From an uncultured Eubacterium sp. (lineage in GTDB: Bacteria; Bacillota; Clostridia; Lachnospirales; Lachnospiraceae): DNA of 34,736 nt. Position numbers and translations under genes: made by a program. The stretch spans positions 1 through 34,736 of the forward strand of contig URAI01000018.1 in assembly GCA_900545725.1 (NCBI GenBank), given 5' to 3'. The notes beneath the pieces are model-generated. The model was not told the origin of the DNA, did not search any database, and saw nothing but the letters and a program-made list of their open reading frames with translations. Positions 9,289-20,300 of this stretch are shown here, in pieces. Position 1 is the first letter of the stretch; each line of letters begins with the position of its first letter.

Positions 9289-9293
9289 TTATT

Positions 9294-10220
9294 ATGAAAA
9301 ATAAAGATATATTGGCAGTGGTTGTTACGTGTAACAGAAAAGAACTTCTAAAGGAATGTCTTCAGGCTTTAATGCAATATAATAATGATTGCGATATTTT
9401 GGTTATTGATAATGCCAGCACTGATGGGACAGATAAGTTTATGACAGATCAGATTAAAAATCATAGTCATTATAATTCTGGTAACTTAAATGAGAAATTC
9501 CTAAGATACATCCAGCTTAAAGAAAATACAGGGGGTGCCGGAGGATTTTCAAGAGGAATTAAAGAAGGCGTCCGAATGAATTATAGGTATATCTGGATAA
9601 TGGATGATGATACAATAGTTAATAATACAACACTGCCGGCACTTAAAAATGCAGTTAGTAAGACAAAAGGGATCTTTGGATATTTCTCGTCAGATGCGGT
9701 ATGGATAGATGGACAGCCATGTAAGATGAATATACAGCATTATGATGGAGAGCGTTTTAAGGATTCGTACAAATTTCTAGATGAAGGAATTATACCGATA
9801 AAGAGTGCGACATTCGTATCATTATTTATTAATAGAGAAGCTGTTATAGATTGTGGACTTCCATATAAAGAATATTTCATATGGGGGGATGATAAGGAAT
9901 ATACTCTGCGACTTTCTAAGAAGTATGCCTGCTACAGGGTAAGAAAAAGTAAGGTGTTACATAAGATGAATAGCAATAATGGCAGTGATATAATAAGAGA
10001 TGATGTTGCGAGAATAGACAGATACAGATATGCGTATCGTAATGACTTCAGAACGGCATGTATTAACGGAGCAGGAAAAGTCTTTAATTATATGGTGGTT
10101 TTTTTACGGACAATAATAAGAATATTACAATCAGACAGTCCTTATAAGCTTAAGAGAATAAAAATTATGATTATGGGAATGTTTGAAGGAATGTTTTTTA
10201 AGCCACATAAAGAGTTTTGA
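9294..10220 (+). CDS. Galactofuranosyltransferase-like family 2 glycosyltransferase
   Basis: 308-residue GT2 enzyme. It shows VVTCNRKELL at the N terminus, VIDNASTDGT, the NTGGAGGF motif (78-85) and DDD (104-106). NTGGAGGF with a following DDD is the pattern of GlfT1/GlfT2 and related galactofuranosyl- and rhamnosyltransferases. The start lies 5 bases after the glf stop without a clear ribosome site, so it is probably translated by coupling. It likely uses UDP-galactofuranose made by the upstream enzyme; a priming transfer like that of GlfT1 is an inference from its shorter length. The C-terminal end is basic and possibly membrane-associated. Confidence 0.86.
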   Translation: MKNKDILAVVVTCNRKELLKECLQALMQYNNDCDILVIDNASTDGTDKFMTDQIKNHSHYNSGNLNEKFLRYIQLKENTGGAGGFSRGIKEGVRMNYRYIWIMDDDTIVNNTTLPALKNAVSKTKGIFGYFSSDAVWIDGQPCKMNIQHYDGERFKDSYKFLDEGIIPIKSATFVSLFINREAVIDCGLPYKEYFIWGDDKEYTLRLSKKYACYRVRKSKVLHKMNSNNGSDIIRDDVARIDRYRYAYRNDFRTACINGAGKVFNYMVVFLRTIIRILQSDSPYKLKRIKIMIMGMFEGMFFKPHKEF

Positions 10221-10240
10221 TATAGAAAAGGAGAAGATAC

Positions 10241-12103
10241 ATGATACTTCAGAATATTATCTGGCCTAAAAAAGGCGTATGTACAGAGGAAAAGTTATAT
10301 TTTCATGCAAATGTAATAGATGAAGATTTTAACATTGACAGAGATGAAAACCACAAAAAGTCGAACATGAATTATGTCAATTATCAGAGAATATCTGAGA
10401 TTAAGGGTGGCGGACTTAGTCTTGACAGATTTGGAAAGGTTGCATTTGATACATATTTTAACGGATTATCAATCGAAAAATGGAAGAAATATACTATTGT
10501 CAATCAGGTATCAGCAACAGTAGAGATAGAAGGACATTTTCTTATAACATTATGCAGCAAGATATTTCTTCATGGAGAAGTTATAAAAAAAGAACTTGCA
10601 AGAGAAGAATTTAATGCTTCAAAGAAGACTAGATACTCACTCTCATTTGAAAATGCTGATAAAGGAATGTTATATTTTGAAATAGAATCATTAAAGGATG
10701 GAAGTATATTCTATGGCGGATATTATGAGGATACAGCGATTACTGAAGCTGTAAGACAGCCTAAGATTGGTATAGATATCTGTACATTTAAGAGAGAAAG
10801 GTTCATTGAGAATAATATCAGCTTGTTAAATAAGAATATTTTCAATAACAATAACAGTAACCTTAAGGATAAGCTTGAAGTATTCATATCTGATAACGGT
10901 AAGACCCTTGATATAGATAAGTTAAGCAATGAACATATCCATATTGTACAGAATAAGAATACAGGTGGCGCAGGTGGATTTACAAGAGGACTTATGGAGA
11001 TTCTTAAGGATGATAATAAGTATGGTATTACACATGCGCTTCTTATGGATGATGATATTATCATTGATACTGAGTCTATTGAAAAGACATATACAATCCT
11101 TTCAATTTTAAAGGATGAGTATGAGGATGCATTTATTGGTGGAGCTATGTTAAGAAACGACAAGCAGAATATGCAGGTTGAATCCGGTGCTTCATGGAAT
11201 GCAGGTGAACTTGTCTCTAATAAGAGTAACCTTAACATGAATGTTACATGGGACTGTCTTATGAATGAGATTGAGGAATATACAGAGTTTAACGCATGGT
11301 GGTACTGCTGTTTCCCAATGAAGGTTGTATCAGAGGAGAATCTTCCGCTTCCTATCTTTATAAGAGGTGATGACCTGGAATATGGTCTTAGAAATATGAA
11401 GAATCTTATACTTATGAATGGTATCTGTGTATGGCATGAACCATTTGAAAATAAGTATTCTTCTTTCCTTGAGTACTATATTATAAGAAACAGACTTATT
11501 GATAATACATTCCACTTCCCAGGCTGGGGAAAGAAGGAATTAAAGAAAGCTGTATGGGAACAGTGGAAGGGAGAAGTTAAGAGATATAGATATAAGAATG
11601 TATATCTCCATACAAGAGGTGTAAGTGATTATTTAAGAGGAACTAAGTTCCTGTTAAATACAGATGGTGAACAGCTTCATCAGGAGATTATGGCAGCAGG
11701 CTATAAGGCTGTTCCTATATCAGAGATAAGCGAGCCATTCCATTATAAGGATTATCAGGCAAGCAGAACAATGAAGAAGAATCCTATACATGATATTATC
11801 AGAAGACTTACATTTAACGGATATTTATTACCGGCAGGACGTACAAGAACAGTATCCATGGCTCAGTCTACAGCATATAATGTATGGAGAGCAAAGAAGG
11901 TCGTATATTATGATGTAACAGCTAATAAGGCATTTGAATGTGAAAGAAATTATAAGCAGCTTGTACTTACATTCCTTCTTGTATTAGGCTTAAATATCCA
12001 GATAGATCTTAAGTATGATAAGGCTAAGAAAGATTATCAGAAGAACGGATATAAGTTAAAGAATATTAAATTCTGGAAGAGATATCTTGGATTAGATAAA
12101 TAA
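10241..12103 (+). CDS. GlfT2-like galactofuranosyltransferase
   Basis: 620 residues, close to mycobacterial GlfT2 (about 640) in size and order. There is an N-terminal beta-rich domain (about 1-165), a GT-A core with NTGGAGGF (240-247) and the metal motif DDD (270-272), later FNAWWYCCFP, FIRGDDLEYGLR and WHEPFENKYS, then a C-terminal helical part (LRGTKFLL onward). GlfT2 polymerises galactofuranose with alternating linkages. The same activity is plausible here but linkage cannot be read. AAAGGAG precedes ATG 10241. It ends the ABC-exporter gene set; a hairpin follows. Confidence 0.9.
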   Translation: MILQNIIWPKKGVCTEEKLYFHANVIDEDFNIDRDENHKKSNMNYVNYQRISEIKGGGLSLDRFGKVAFDTYFNGLSIEKWKKYTIVNQVSATVEIEGHFLITLCSKIFLHGEVIKKELAREEFNASKKTRYSLSFENADKGMLYFEIESLKDGSIFYGGYYEDTAITEAVRQPKIGIDICTFKRERFIENNISLLNKNIFNNNNSNLKDKLEVFISDNGKTLDIDKLSNEHIHIVQNKNTGGAGGFTRGLMEILKDDNKYGITHALLMDDDIIIDTESIEKTYTILSILKDEYEDAFIGGAMLRNDKQNMQVESGASWNAGELVSNKSNLNMNVTWDCLMNEIEEYTEFNAWWYCCFPMKVVSEENLPLPIFIRGDDLEYGLRNMKNLILMNGICVWHEPFENKYSSFLEYYIIRNRLIDNTFHFPGWGKKELKKAVWEQWKGEVKRYRYKNVYLHTRGVSDYLRGTKFLLNTDGEQLHQEIMAAGYKAVPISEISEPFHYKDYQASRTMKKNPIHDIIRRLTFNGYLLPAGRTRTVSMAQSTAYNVWRAKKVVYYDVTANKAFECERNYKQLVLTFLLVLGLNIQIDLKYDKAKKDYQKNGYKLKNIKFWKRYLGLDK

Positions 12104-12114
12104 TATGTCAGACG

Positions 12115-12164
12115 TATAATTTGCAGCATTGGTAACAGTCAGGCTGCAAATTATATTTGCTTAG
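12115..12164 (+). terminator. Hairpin, probable terminator or attenuator
   Basis: A perfect 13-bp stem (12115-12127 with 12143-12155; core TTTGCAGC/GCTGCAAA) has a 15-base loop. The following TTTGCTT is only a weak T tract, so termination is probably partial. It divides the ABC-exporter genes from the modification block. Confidence 0.6.
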
Positions 12165-12265
12165 AGTATAAAAATTATTGTGTAAATAATATTGTAATAA
12201 ATATTAATGTGTAAATATCAATGTGTAAAATAATGCTGTAGCTTCAGCGGAATGGATGATTAATA

Positions 12266-14047
12266 GTGAATAACAGGAATAAAAAGAAAAAATATAGAAT
12301 TATTGCAGTTGTAGCTGTATTATATCTGGCACTTGTAGCCGGTATTCTTGCGAGAGATAAAATATTAAATATTGTTCCACAGTCATCAATGCTTAAAACT
12401 AGTGAGCAGGATACAACAGCAGAAGATAAAAAGAAGGCAGAAGAGGCAAAGGCAGCTCTGGAAGCCGAGAAAAAGGATAATTATAACAAAGTCATGCAGT
12501 CACTGACATATGATATCAATACAGCACCGATAAAGATAGATGAAGCAGACTGCATAAGCCTTATAAAGGAAAATAATCTTCCATCATTATCAAGAATGAG
12601 TGAAGAGGATACTAAAAAATATATGAGCGAACTTCAGGTGCTTAAAAAGATAGAGAAGCTTGGCATAGACCCGGCTCAGTTTGAAACACCTGAACTCAAC
12701 TGGAAGAATACTTATAATACTGTTGATAATGCAATCAATAATAGAACAAAGTATCAAAACGATGTCAGGTTTAATGGAAGTACAGCATCTGAACTTAATG
12801 CACTTATAGCAATAAGTGACAGTGCGTATATAACAATAGAATCTGATAAGATAATTCTTGATGAGACAATTAATCTTAAGTCAGACATAGGTATTAATGC
12901 ATCTAAGACAGAATTTGTGCCTGGAAGCATGGTTATTGATAAGGCTGTTATGGCAGAAGATTGCGATAACATTTCATTGGATTATTTCAAGCTGGAAAAT
13001 GGCGGATATAACTATGCATTGTATATCATAAGAACTAACAACTTCTCTATAAAGGGATGTACGTTCTCAAATTCAACATATAAAGGCCTTGTAGTCATGG
13101 GAACATGTACTAACTTTGTAATGCTTGATAATAATGTGACATATAATGGCAATGGCGGCGTGTTCTTAAACGGTAATATAAGTAATGGTATTATTAAGAA
13201 TAATGACATTGAAGAAAATTATGGCACAAGAAATCTTACAGCCGGAATGGTAATGACTTCAATGACAATTGATGATTATTATACAGCATATAATGAATTT
13301 AAGGATGAACATCTGTATGACCTTTTAGATACTCCGCACGATATAGTATTATATCAGAACAGAGTACAGCGTAATAATTCATCAGGAGTATATTCTGATG
13401 GTGCATATAATATATATATCATTGAAAATATTATCTATAAGAATGAAAAAGAGGGAATGTGCCTTGATTATGGTACATTTGGTGCATATGTGCATAATAA
13501 TGTAGTACGCCAGAATGGTGGACGTTTCAGACAGACAGACGAAGACCTTGAAGCAGACTTTGTAACAAGCTTTGGAAGACTTGAGGATGGTTCGTCACCT
13601 GCAAAGCTTCCTGGCATATCAATTGATAACTCTGCTTATAATATAATCCTTAATAATAATGTCAACCAGAATTACGGAAGTGGTATTAAGTCTGTACGTT
13701 CTGCTTATAGAAATGTTATTATGGAAAATACAGTTTCAGATAACAACTATGGAGAAAATGAGAAGTTCCATTTCTTTGGAATAGAGATAGGACATGCAAG
13801 TACACCGGATGAACCAGTAATCGGACTTGATTTTACAGCTTCTTATGAGAACATAGTATGCAGAAATGTTGTTACCGGTCCGGATTATGCAGGGGTATTC
13901 CTTGAGATAGAATCTTATTGTAATGATGTGTTTGACAATGTTATTATGGGAAGCGAAAAGTTTGCAATCGAATGTCATAGTACATTATTTAACAGTATAG
14001 TCAATAATACATTAAATCAGGAAGTATTAAATCTCTACGGACATTAA
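12266..14047 (+). CDS. Membrane-anchored right-handed beta-helix protein
   Basis: 593 residues from a GTG start. Residues about 9-27 form one membrane segment (IIAVVAVLYLALVAGILA), followed by an Ala/Glu/Lys-rich coiled coil (about 48-75), giving a signal-anchored extracellular protein. From about 180 onward the sequence has short Asn-rich beta-helix rungs (IIKNNDIEENY, IIENIIYKNEKEGMCLDYG, ILNNNVNQNYGSGIKSVRSA). This fold carries pectate-lyase-like lyases, C5-epimerases and some esterases, so polysaccharide processing outside the membrane is likely. It is a paralogue of the C-terminal domain of the protein at 17377-20592 (shared LPGISIDN, G-SGIKSVR, MCLD-G blocks). Start-codon support is modest (TGGATG at about 12253). 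The substrate is unknown. Confidence 0.82.
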   Translation: MNNRNKKKKYRIIAVVAVLYLALVAGILARDKILNIVPQSSMLKTSEQDTTAEDKKKAEEAKAALEAEKKDNYNKVMQSLTYDINTAPIKIDEADCISLIKENNLPSLSRMSEEDTKKYMSELQVLKKIEKLGIDPAQFETPELNWKNTYNTVDNAINNRTKYQNDVRFNGSTASELNALIAISDSAYITIESDKIILDETINLKSDIGINASKTEFVPGSMVIDKAVMAEDCDNISLDYFKLENGGYNYALYIIRTNNFSIKGCTFSNSTYKGLVVMGTCTNFVMLDNNVTYNGNGGVFLNGNISNGIIKNNDIEENYGTRNLTAGMVMTSMTIDDYYTAYNEFKDEHLYDLLDTPHDIVLYQNRVQRNNSSGVYSDGAYNIYIIENIIYKNEKEGMCLDYGTFGAYVHNNVVRQNGGRFRQTDEDLEADFVTSFGRLEDGSSPAKLPGISIDNSAYNIILNNNVNQNYGSGIKSVRSAYRNVIMENTVSDNNYGENEKFHFFGIEIGHASTPDEPVIGLDFTASYENIVCRNVVTGPDYAGVFLEIESYCNDVFDNVIMGSEKFAIECHSTLFNSIVNNTLNQEVLNLYGH

Positions 14048-14078
14048 TTTGTGCTTTATTGAAAATGGAGTGTAGAAA

Positions 14079-15119
14079 ATGAATAAAAGAATAGGTTGGA
14101 TTGATATTGCGAAGGGCATTACAATACTGCTTGTAATTGTTGGTCATACGTTGATAGGATATAAGGTTAATGATTATATATATGCATTTCATATGCCTTT
14201 ATTTTTCATATGTTCAGGATTGTTATTTAAGCCAAAGGATATTAAGATGGTGGTAAAGAATAATGCAAAGAAGCTTCTCGTGCCTTATTATGTTACCTGT
14301 GGCATTGTAATAGCGGCAAGAGCTATAAGTGCTTATTTACAGAACTGGACACCTGAACAGATTAAGTATCTTACTGTCAATACATCAATAGCAGCACTGT
14401 TTGCATATGGTGTTGATGGCTGTAAGTGGTTTTTTAATGTGTGGATGATAGGTGCGGTATGGTTCTTCTGGGCTTTTTTCTGGAGCAATCTGTTCTTGCA
14501 GATTATATTCTATGTGACAAGGGATAAGGAAGAATGGCAGAGGGCATGCCTTGTAATTATTGTGGCAACACTTTCATTTATAGTAGGACAGTACATATGG
14601 ATACCGACTAATGTTGATATCGGCGGCTTTGCAGTACTTTTTATATATATCGGTTATCTTATGCGTAAGGTCAGGGTATGGGAGAAAGGAAAACTTCCAT
14701 GGTATGCATATATTGCATTTGTAATTATATGGGTAGAAGCCTCTAAGATTGGCGGAATTAATATGGTAATACGCCTTGTTCCTGGATGGATTATTATTCC
14801 TGGTGCTGTTGCCGGAACATTGCTGATATTTAAGGGCTCATGCATAGCTGAGAAGATTAAGCCGGTATCAGATGTATTTTCATGGTATGGAAGAAATACA
14901 TTAAAGATATTATGTGCACATTACTTTGAGCTTGTAATAATTCCATGGGATAAATTATTATTAGGCATGGGAATTGAAAACAGAAGGTTGTTTGTAATAA
15001 CATGCAGGGTTGTATTTGCAACGGTGGCTGTTCTTCTTATTAATGGTCTGATGGCGCTGATAAAAAAGTCAAAGCAGAAGAATAAATCAGAAACAGATGT
15101 CAGCGGACAGGTGGTTTAA
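14079..15119 (+). CDS. Acyltransferase-3 family membrane O-acyltransferase
   Basis: 346 residues with about ten membrane helices. The N terminus has the family signature: RIGWIDIAKGITILLVIVGH with Asp9 and the proposed catalytic His23, then YAFHMPLFFICSGLLF. Family members (OafB, WecH and NolL types) move acetyl groups onto sugars of surface glycans. GGAG precedes ATG 14079. It lies 31 bases after the beta-helix gene and 23 before a double homologue, as part of a tight modification block. The acyl group and target sugar are inferred only in general terms. Confidence 0.9.
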   Translation: MNKRIGWIDIAKGITILLVIVGHTLIGYKVNDYIYAFHMPLFFICSGLLFKPKDIKMVVKNNAKKLLVPYYVTCGIVIAARAISAYLQNWTPEQIKYLTVNTSIAALFAYGVDGCKWFFNVWMIGAVWFFWAFFWSNLFLQIIFYVTRDKEEWQRACLVIIVATLSFIVGQYIWIPTNVDIGGFAVLFIYIGYLMRKVRVWEKGKLPWYAYIAFVIIWVEASKIGGINMVIRLVPGWIIIPGAVAGTLLIFKGSCIAEKIKPVSDVFSWYGRNTLKILCAHYFELVIIPWDKLLLGMGIENRRLFVITCRVVFATVAVLLINGLMALIKKSKQKNKSETDVSGQVV

Positions 15120-15142
15120 GGTAATATACAAGGGATTAAAGA

Positions 15143-17380
15143 ATGGAAAAACAATCAACAACAACAGTTATTAATATTGTGCTTGCATTTACCATGTTAT
15201 GCATTATTATAGGTAATCAATGGTATTTATGTCCTGATATGGTAACCAGAATTATATTTGCGTTTCATATTCCTATATTATTCATAACAGGTGGAATTAT
15301 GTTGAAGGCAGGCGATGTAAAGGAACTTGCCGTTAAGACATTTAGCAGGCTTATGATTCCATATGTTATCGCGTGTATAATTATAGTCATTATATCAGGT
15401 ATACATGCTGTTATCATATCGGACAGTGCTGTCGATGTATTTCATGACTTTATGTTGTGGCTGTGGGCAGCCTTTTATGGTTCAGGAATGGATTATATCA
15501 CGCCGACATATATAAGAATGATAGGTGCGTTATGTTTCCTTCCGGCATTATTCTTTGCTATCAATATTACACATCTGTGTATATGTGCAAAGAATACATG
15601 GGTATGGATTATATTATGTGCTGCGGCAGGCTTTGCCACAGGTAAGATATTCTGGCTTCCATACAGTATACAGACTGCTATGACAGGTACGATATTTGTA
15701 ATGGCAGGCTATACGTTTGGTGAAAAGTGCAGGCAAAAGAACACCCAGGGTACAGACTGGAATGAATTAATTAAAAAATACAGATATATACCTGTTATAT
15801 GTGCTATACTGACTGCTGTATATATTGCTAAGGGCGGCGGACAGCTTTTTATGGTCAATAATACATATGTATATGGATTATGGGACTGGCTTGCAGCTAT
15901 GTGTGCAAGTGTTGTGATATTTTATATGGCTTATGTTATAAGCAGGCATTTAAAAAGGCTTACGGCTGTATGTGAATCTGCCGGAAGACATTTTATACAA
16001 TTGTTCTGTATCCATATGATAGAACTGACATGTTTTCCATGGAGTTTATTATTAGAAGAACTTTCAGATATATCATGGATGAATACAGCTTTTGAATTTA
16101 TCATATTCTTTATAATTCATGCAGCGCTTATAGCAGTTGGTATGTTAATATTACTTGGAATTAAGAAGATATCAGGTAATATACATAATATTAAAAAGCA
16201 GAAGCAGGAAAGCACAGAGCCGTGGCAGTCAGAACAGGCAATAACAAAGTCTGGACTGAAAAAAACGGAACAGACAGACTTAGGACAGGAAGAATATAAA
16301 AAGAGTGATAATGTTACAAACGAAAGTGTTAAGTCTCAGAATATTAAGCAGGCACCTGTTAATGTAAAAAAAGGACGTGTTGAATGGGTAGATATGGCAA
16401 AGGGCGTGTGTATACTTCTTATGTTATATGCACATATGCCGATAGATTCTGGCATAAGACGGATTATATTTTCATTTCATATGCCGGCATTTATGCTGCT
16501 TAGCGGATATTTTACAAAGAACCGGCCGTGGAAGAATTTCTTTAAGAGTACTTTTAAAGGACTTCTGCTTCCTTATTTTGGGATAGAGCTCATAGTAGCA
16601 TTTGTAAGAGTGTGGAGATACTGGCTGTATATAGGAATTGACTTTGATGCGGCAATAGAGCTTATCCGTATGCAGGTTAAGACAGCAGTGCTTGGAATGA
16701 GCTTTTCTTCAACTATATTTACAGATGTTACAAGCGTGTTTGTAATATGGTTTGTAATATGTCTGTTTTTTGCAAGGATGTTATTTATTGCAATACTTAA
16801 GATATCGAGGGAAAAGGAATGGCTTACAGCTATACTTGTTGCAGCTGTTACAATTGCAGGCTGGTATATTGGAACACAGATAGCATATCTTCCGGAAAGC
16901 TTTGATGTATCAATGACATCGACAGCATTTATATATGCAGGATATCTTCTTAACAAATATCATGCATGGGATTATCTTAAGAACCATCCGCTGTCAATAC
17001 TTATTACAGGAGTTATATGGCTGGCACAGATATTGTGTGGAGGAATTGAATTATCAGTCCGTTCATATCCTGTACTTCCTTTAAGTCTTGCAGGTGCAGT
17101 TGCAGGAACAGTTATACTGTGTCTTGTATGTCAGGTTATAAGCAGATATAAGATACCAGAACAGGTATTAAAGTTCTTTGGAAAGAACAGTTTTATAGTA
17201 TTAGGTATACACTGTGTGGAAGCACAGTTTATATATTGGGAGGGGCTTCTTGCCGGTGCAGATGTAAATATGCAATTTTTGGTGCATATGATATGCATTT
17301 GTAGTACAATGATTATATGGATTGTATTTAAACTCTGGTTTAAGTACGTTCAAAAAATACAAAAAGGAGGATTACTATGA
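15143..17380 (+). CDS. Tandem acyltransferase-3 fusion with a degenerate first half
   Basis: 745 residues, two acyltransferase-3 domains in one chain. The second half (from about 412) is canonical: VEWVDMAKGVCILLMLYAHM with Asp417 and His431, then FSFHMPAFMLLSGYF. The first half (1 to about 345) keeps the helices and FAFHIPILFITGG, but has Asn11 in place of the Asp and Asn25 in place of the His (IIIGNQW), so it is probably not catalytic. The halves are joined by a hydrophilic K/E/Q/S-rich linker (about 350-410). The usual family length is 330-400. The stop overlaps the next start (ATGA, 17377-17380). The dead half may bind substrate or pair with the active one; this is inference. Confidence 0.88.
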   Translation: MEKQSTTTVINIVLAFTMLCIIIGNQWYLCPDMVTRIIFAFHIPILFITGGIMLKAGDVKELAVKTFSRLMIPYVIACIIIVIISGIHAVIISDSAVDVFHDFMLWLWAAFYGSGMDYITPTYIRMIGALCFLPALFFAINITHLCICAKNTWVWIILCAAAGFATGKIFWLPYSIQTAMTGTIFVMAGYTFGEKCRQKNTQGTDWNELIKKYRYIPVICAILTAVYIAKGGGQLFMVNNTYVYGLWDWLAAMCASVVIFYMAYVISRHLKRLTAVCESAGRHFIQLFCIHMIELTCFPWSLLLEELSDISWMNTAFEFIIFFIIHAALIAVGMLILLGIKKISGNIHNIKKQKQESTEPWQSEQAITKSGLKKTEQTDLGQEEYKKSDNVTNESVKSQNIKQAPVNVKKGRVEWVDMAKGVCILLMLYAHMPIDSGIRRIIFSFHMPAFMLLSGYFTKNRPWKNFFKSTFKGLLLPYFGIELIVAFVRVWRYWLYIGIDFDAAIELIRMQVKTAVLGMSFSSTIFTDVTSVFVIWFVICLFFARMLFIAILKISREKEWLTAILVAAVTIAGWYIGTQIAYLPESFDVSMTSTAFIYAGYLLNKYHAWDYLKNHPLSILITGVIWLAQILCGGIELSVRSYPVLPLSLAGAVAGTVILCLVCQVISRYKIPEQVLKFFGKNSFIVLGIHCVEAQFIYWEGLLAGADVNMQFLVHMICICSTMIIWIVFKLWFKYVQKIQKGGLL

Positions 17381-20300
17381 AAAAAGTAGTACAAAAAACA
17401 TGTATGGCTATCGTAGCTGCGCTTGTATTCGTACTTTGCATTTGTGTAAAGCCTGATACAGCACAGGCAGCAGATGGCGGTTGGCTGTATTTTAATGCAG
17501 ATGATGGCAACTGGTATTATTATGTTGATGGCGTATATGATACTTCATATACAGGTCTTGCATTAAATGAATATGGCTGGTGGTATGTATCTAATGGTAC
17601 AATCGACTGGAGTTATACAGGAATGGCATGTAATGATTTCGGCTGGTGGTATATGACAAATGGTGCGTTAGACTGGTCATATACAGGAATGGCACTTAAT
17701 GATTTTGGCTGGTGGTATATAACTAATGGCGCAATCAACCTTAATTATACAGGAATGGCAGCCAATGATATCGGCTGGTGGTATTTTACTAATGGTCTTC
17801 TTGATCTGGGATTTAAGGGAATCGGAAGCAATTCGTATGGTTACTGGTATTATGAAGGCGGTGTAATTAACTTTAATTACAGCGGTGAATATACATATAT
17901 GGGTATGACATATGATGTAACAGGCGGTTTTGCAGTTCCAAGAGAAGATATATTTAAGCCGGGCACAGCTAATAATGGAGAGCTTACGAATGGTATATAT
18001 ATGATTCGCAGCAATTCTAATCCTAATTATGTACTTACTGTTCAGGAGTCAGCTACAGCAGAAGGAGGTTATAACCTTGTAATGTCTAAGATTACAGGTG
18101 AGAATAACCAGAAGTTCCTTGTAGTTAAAGATGATGCGTCATCAACATACTGCTTTATGTCTCTTGAATACCTTGATGCCAATGGTGCAGATGCAACACA
18201 TAAGTGGCTTATTAATTCATGCAACCATGGATGGGGAACAGATGCCTACACAGATAATGTACAGGTAACTTCTGATTCTGTCGGAGGAACAAAGAACTGG
18301 ACAGTAGCAGAGATATCAGGTGGTGTATATACAATAGCAATTGTACGTCCTGATTATACATTCTATATGACAGATGAAGGCAATTCTAATGTAGGTACAG
18401 CTTTATGGTCTAATGCAGCAGCACAGACATTTAACTTTGTATCTCCATATACACAGACTATAGCAGATGGTGCTTATACAATAGCAGCTTCTGATAATAC
18501 AGGACTTATGCTTTCAGCAAAGGATGCATCTGTAAAGGATGATGCACCAATTGTTCTTGATGATGCTTCTGAGGGAACAGAGCAGTTATTCTATATTAAC
18601 TGTATTGATTCAGCAAATGGTATCTATAAGATTAAAAATGCTAACTCACAGCGTTTTATGTATACAAAGGGTTCAATAGCAATAGGTGATTCTGTTATGC
18701 AGGCACAGGGTACTGATAATATAGATCAGACATGGTATATACAGAAGAATACTAATGGAACATATAGCTTCATATCTGCTAACAGCAACCAGTATTTAAC
18801 ATTAAATGGCAGTGCAGCCGAGGGAACAACATTAAGTCAGGCTATCGGAAAAGATAACTCTGGACAGCAGTTTGTACTTACAGCTAAGACATATGGTGAG
18901 GAAACATTAACAACAGGTATCTATTCAATTGGTGGAAATGATTACCGTGTATCTTCTTTAGGTGATGGTGTATATACATTATATTCATTAAAGAAGAGCG
19001 GATATTGTGTAGCAGGCAGCAACGGTTCAATGAAGTTTGAAAGTTCATCTGATGCAGCTGGTGCTAAGTGGCTTGTGACAGGTGGAAGTGGCAAGTATAC
19101 ATTTAAGTCATTATCATATGGTACATATATGACATCAGATGCTTCAATAAGCAGCAGCTCACAGAGCCTGTCAGTTTCAGACAGAAATGATGCGGTTACA
19201 GATTATAGTAAGAAATATGACTTATCAGCACTTAAGTCAACAGATTCATTAAGCGGAATACAGGTTGTATCAAGATTGAATGCATTAGGACTTAAGCGTT
19301 CAGATCTTATGAATCCTGAGGCAGCTATGGATACAGTTGAATCTTCAGTTAATAGTGCATTAAGCGGATTGCCTACAAAGACTGTACAGTATACAGGTAA
19401 TGATGTTGATGATCTTAACCAGTTCTTACAGGATAACGCAGGTAAGGTTGTACAACTTACTAAGGATATTGAGGTATATAAGAATACTAATGGTGCTTTT
19501 GGTATCATCATGGTACCATCTAATACAATCTTAGATGGTAACGGACACAGCCTTGTAATGAAAGCCGGATATACAGAGGCTCCTGATAATGGTGTAGTAT
19601 TATATGTGTACAAGAATGGTGTAATTCCATCAAAGAATTGTGGTGTTAAGAATTTAACAACTTCAATTCCATATGTAAACAGCATTAATGTATTTGGTGC
19701 TGAAAATATTATTCTTGAGAATAATACATTATCTAATGCAGCTAAGTGTGGAATACTTATGTCAGATGAGCATGGATTAACAACTAATGGAATTATCCGT
19801 AATAATACAGTAAATAATGCCGGTGACGTTGGTATTGCAGTATATGGCAATCATTCAAAGCTCTTAATAGAGAATAACAGCGTGTCAGGAGCAAAGGGAT
19901 TCGCTGGTATTGCAGTAAGCTGCTTACAGCATGGACAGCAGATTCGTGTTGATAGTGAGACAACAGGACCACATGATATCATTGTAACTAAGAATACAGT
20001 TGCATCAAGTGTTGGTGAAGCATTATACTGTATCGGAGCTTATAAGACATATATGACTTATAATGTACTTCGTGACAGCTACTTAGAAGGTGTATGCCTT
20101 GACAGTGGATGTATCGGTAACTACTTTGCACACAATGAAGTATTTAATAATGGTATAGAAGGCGGACTCCCAGGCGTATCTATTGATAATGGTATGTATA
20201 ATATCGTTGATGGCAATAATGTATATAATAATACATGTAGTGGTATCAAGCTTGTGCGTACAGGCCTTGGCAATATTATCGTTAATAATACATGTACTGA

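Noticed and set aside
19203..19850. 215-codon minus-strand frame inside the beta-helix gene
   Set aside because: It is a frame mirrored by the biased composition of the plus-strand gene, with no recognisable domain and no ribosome site.
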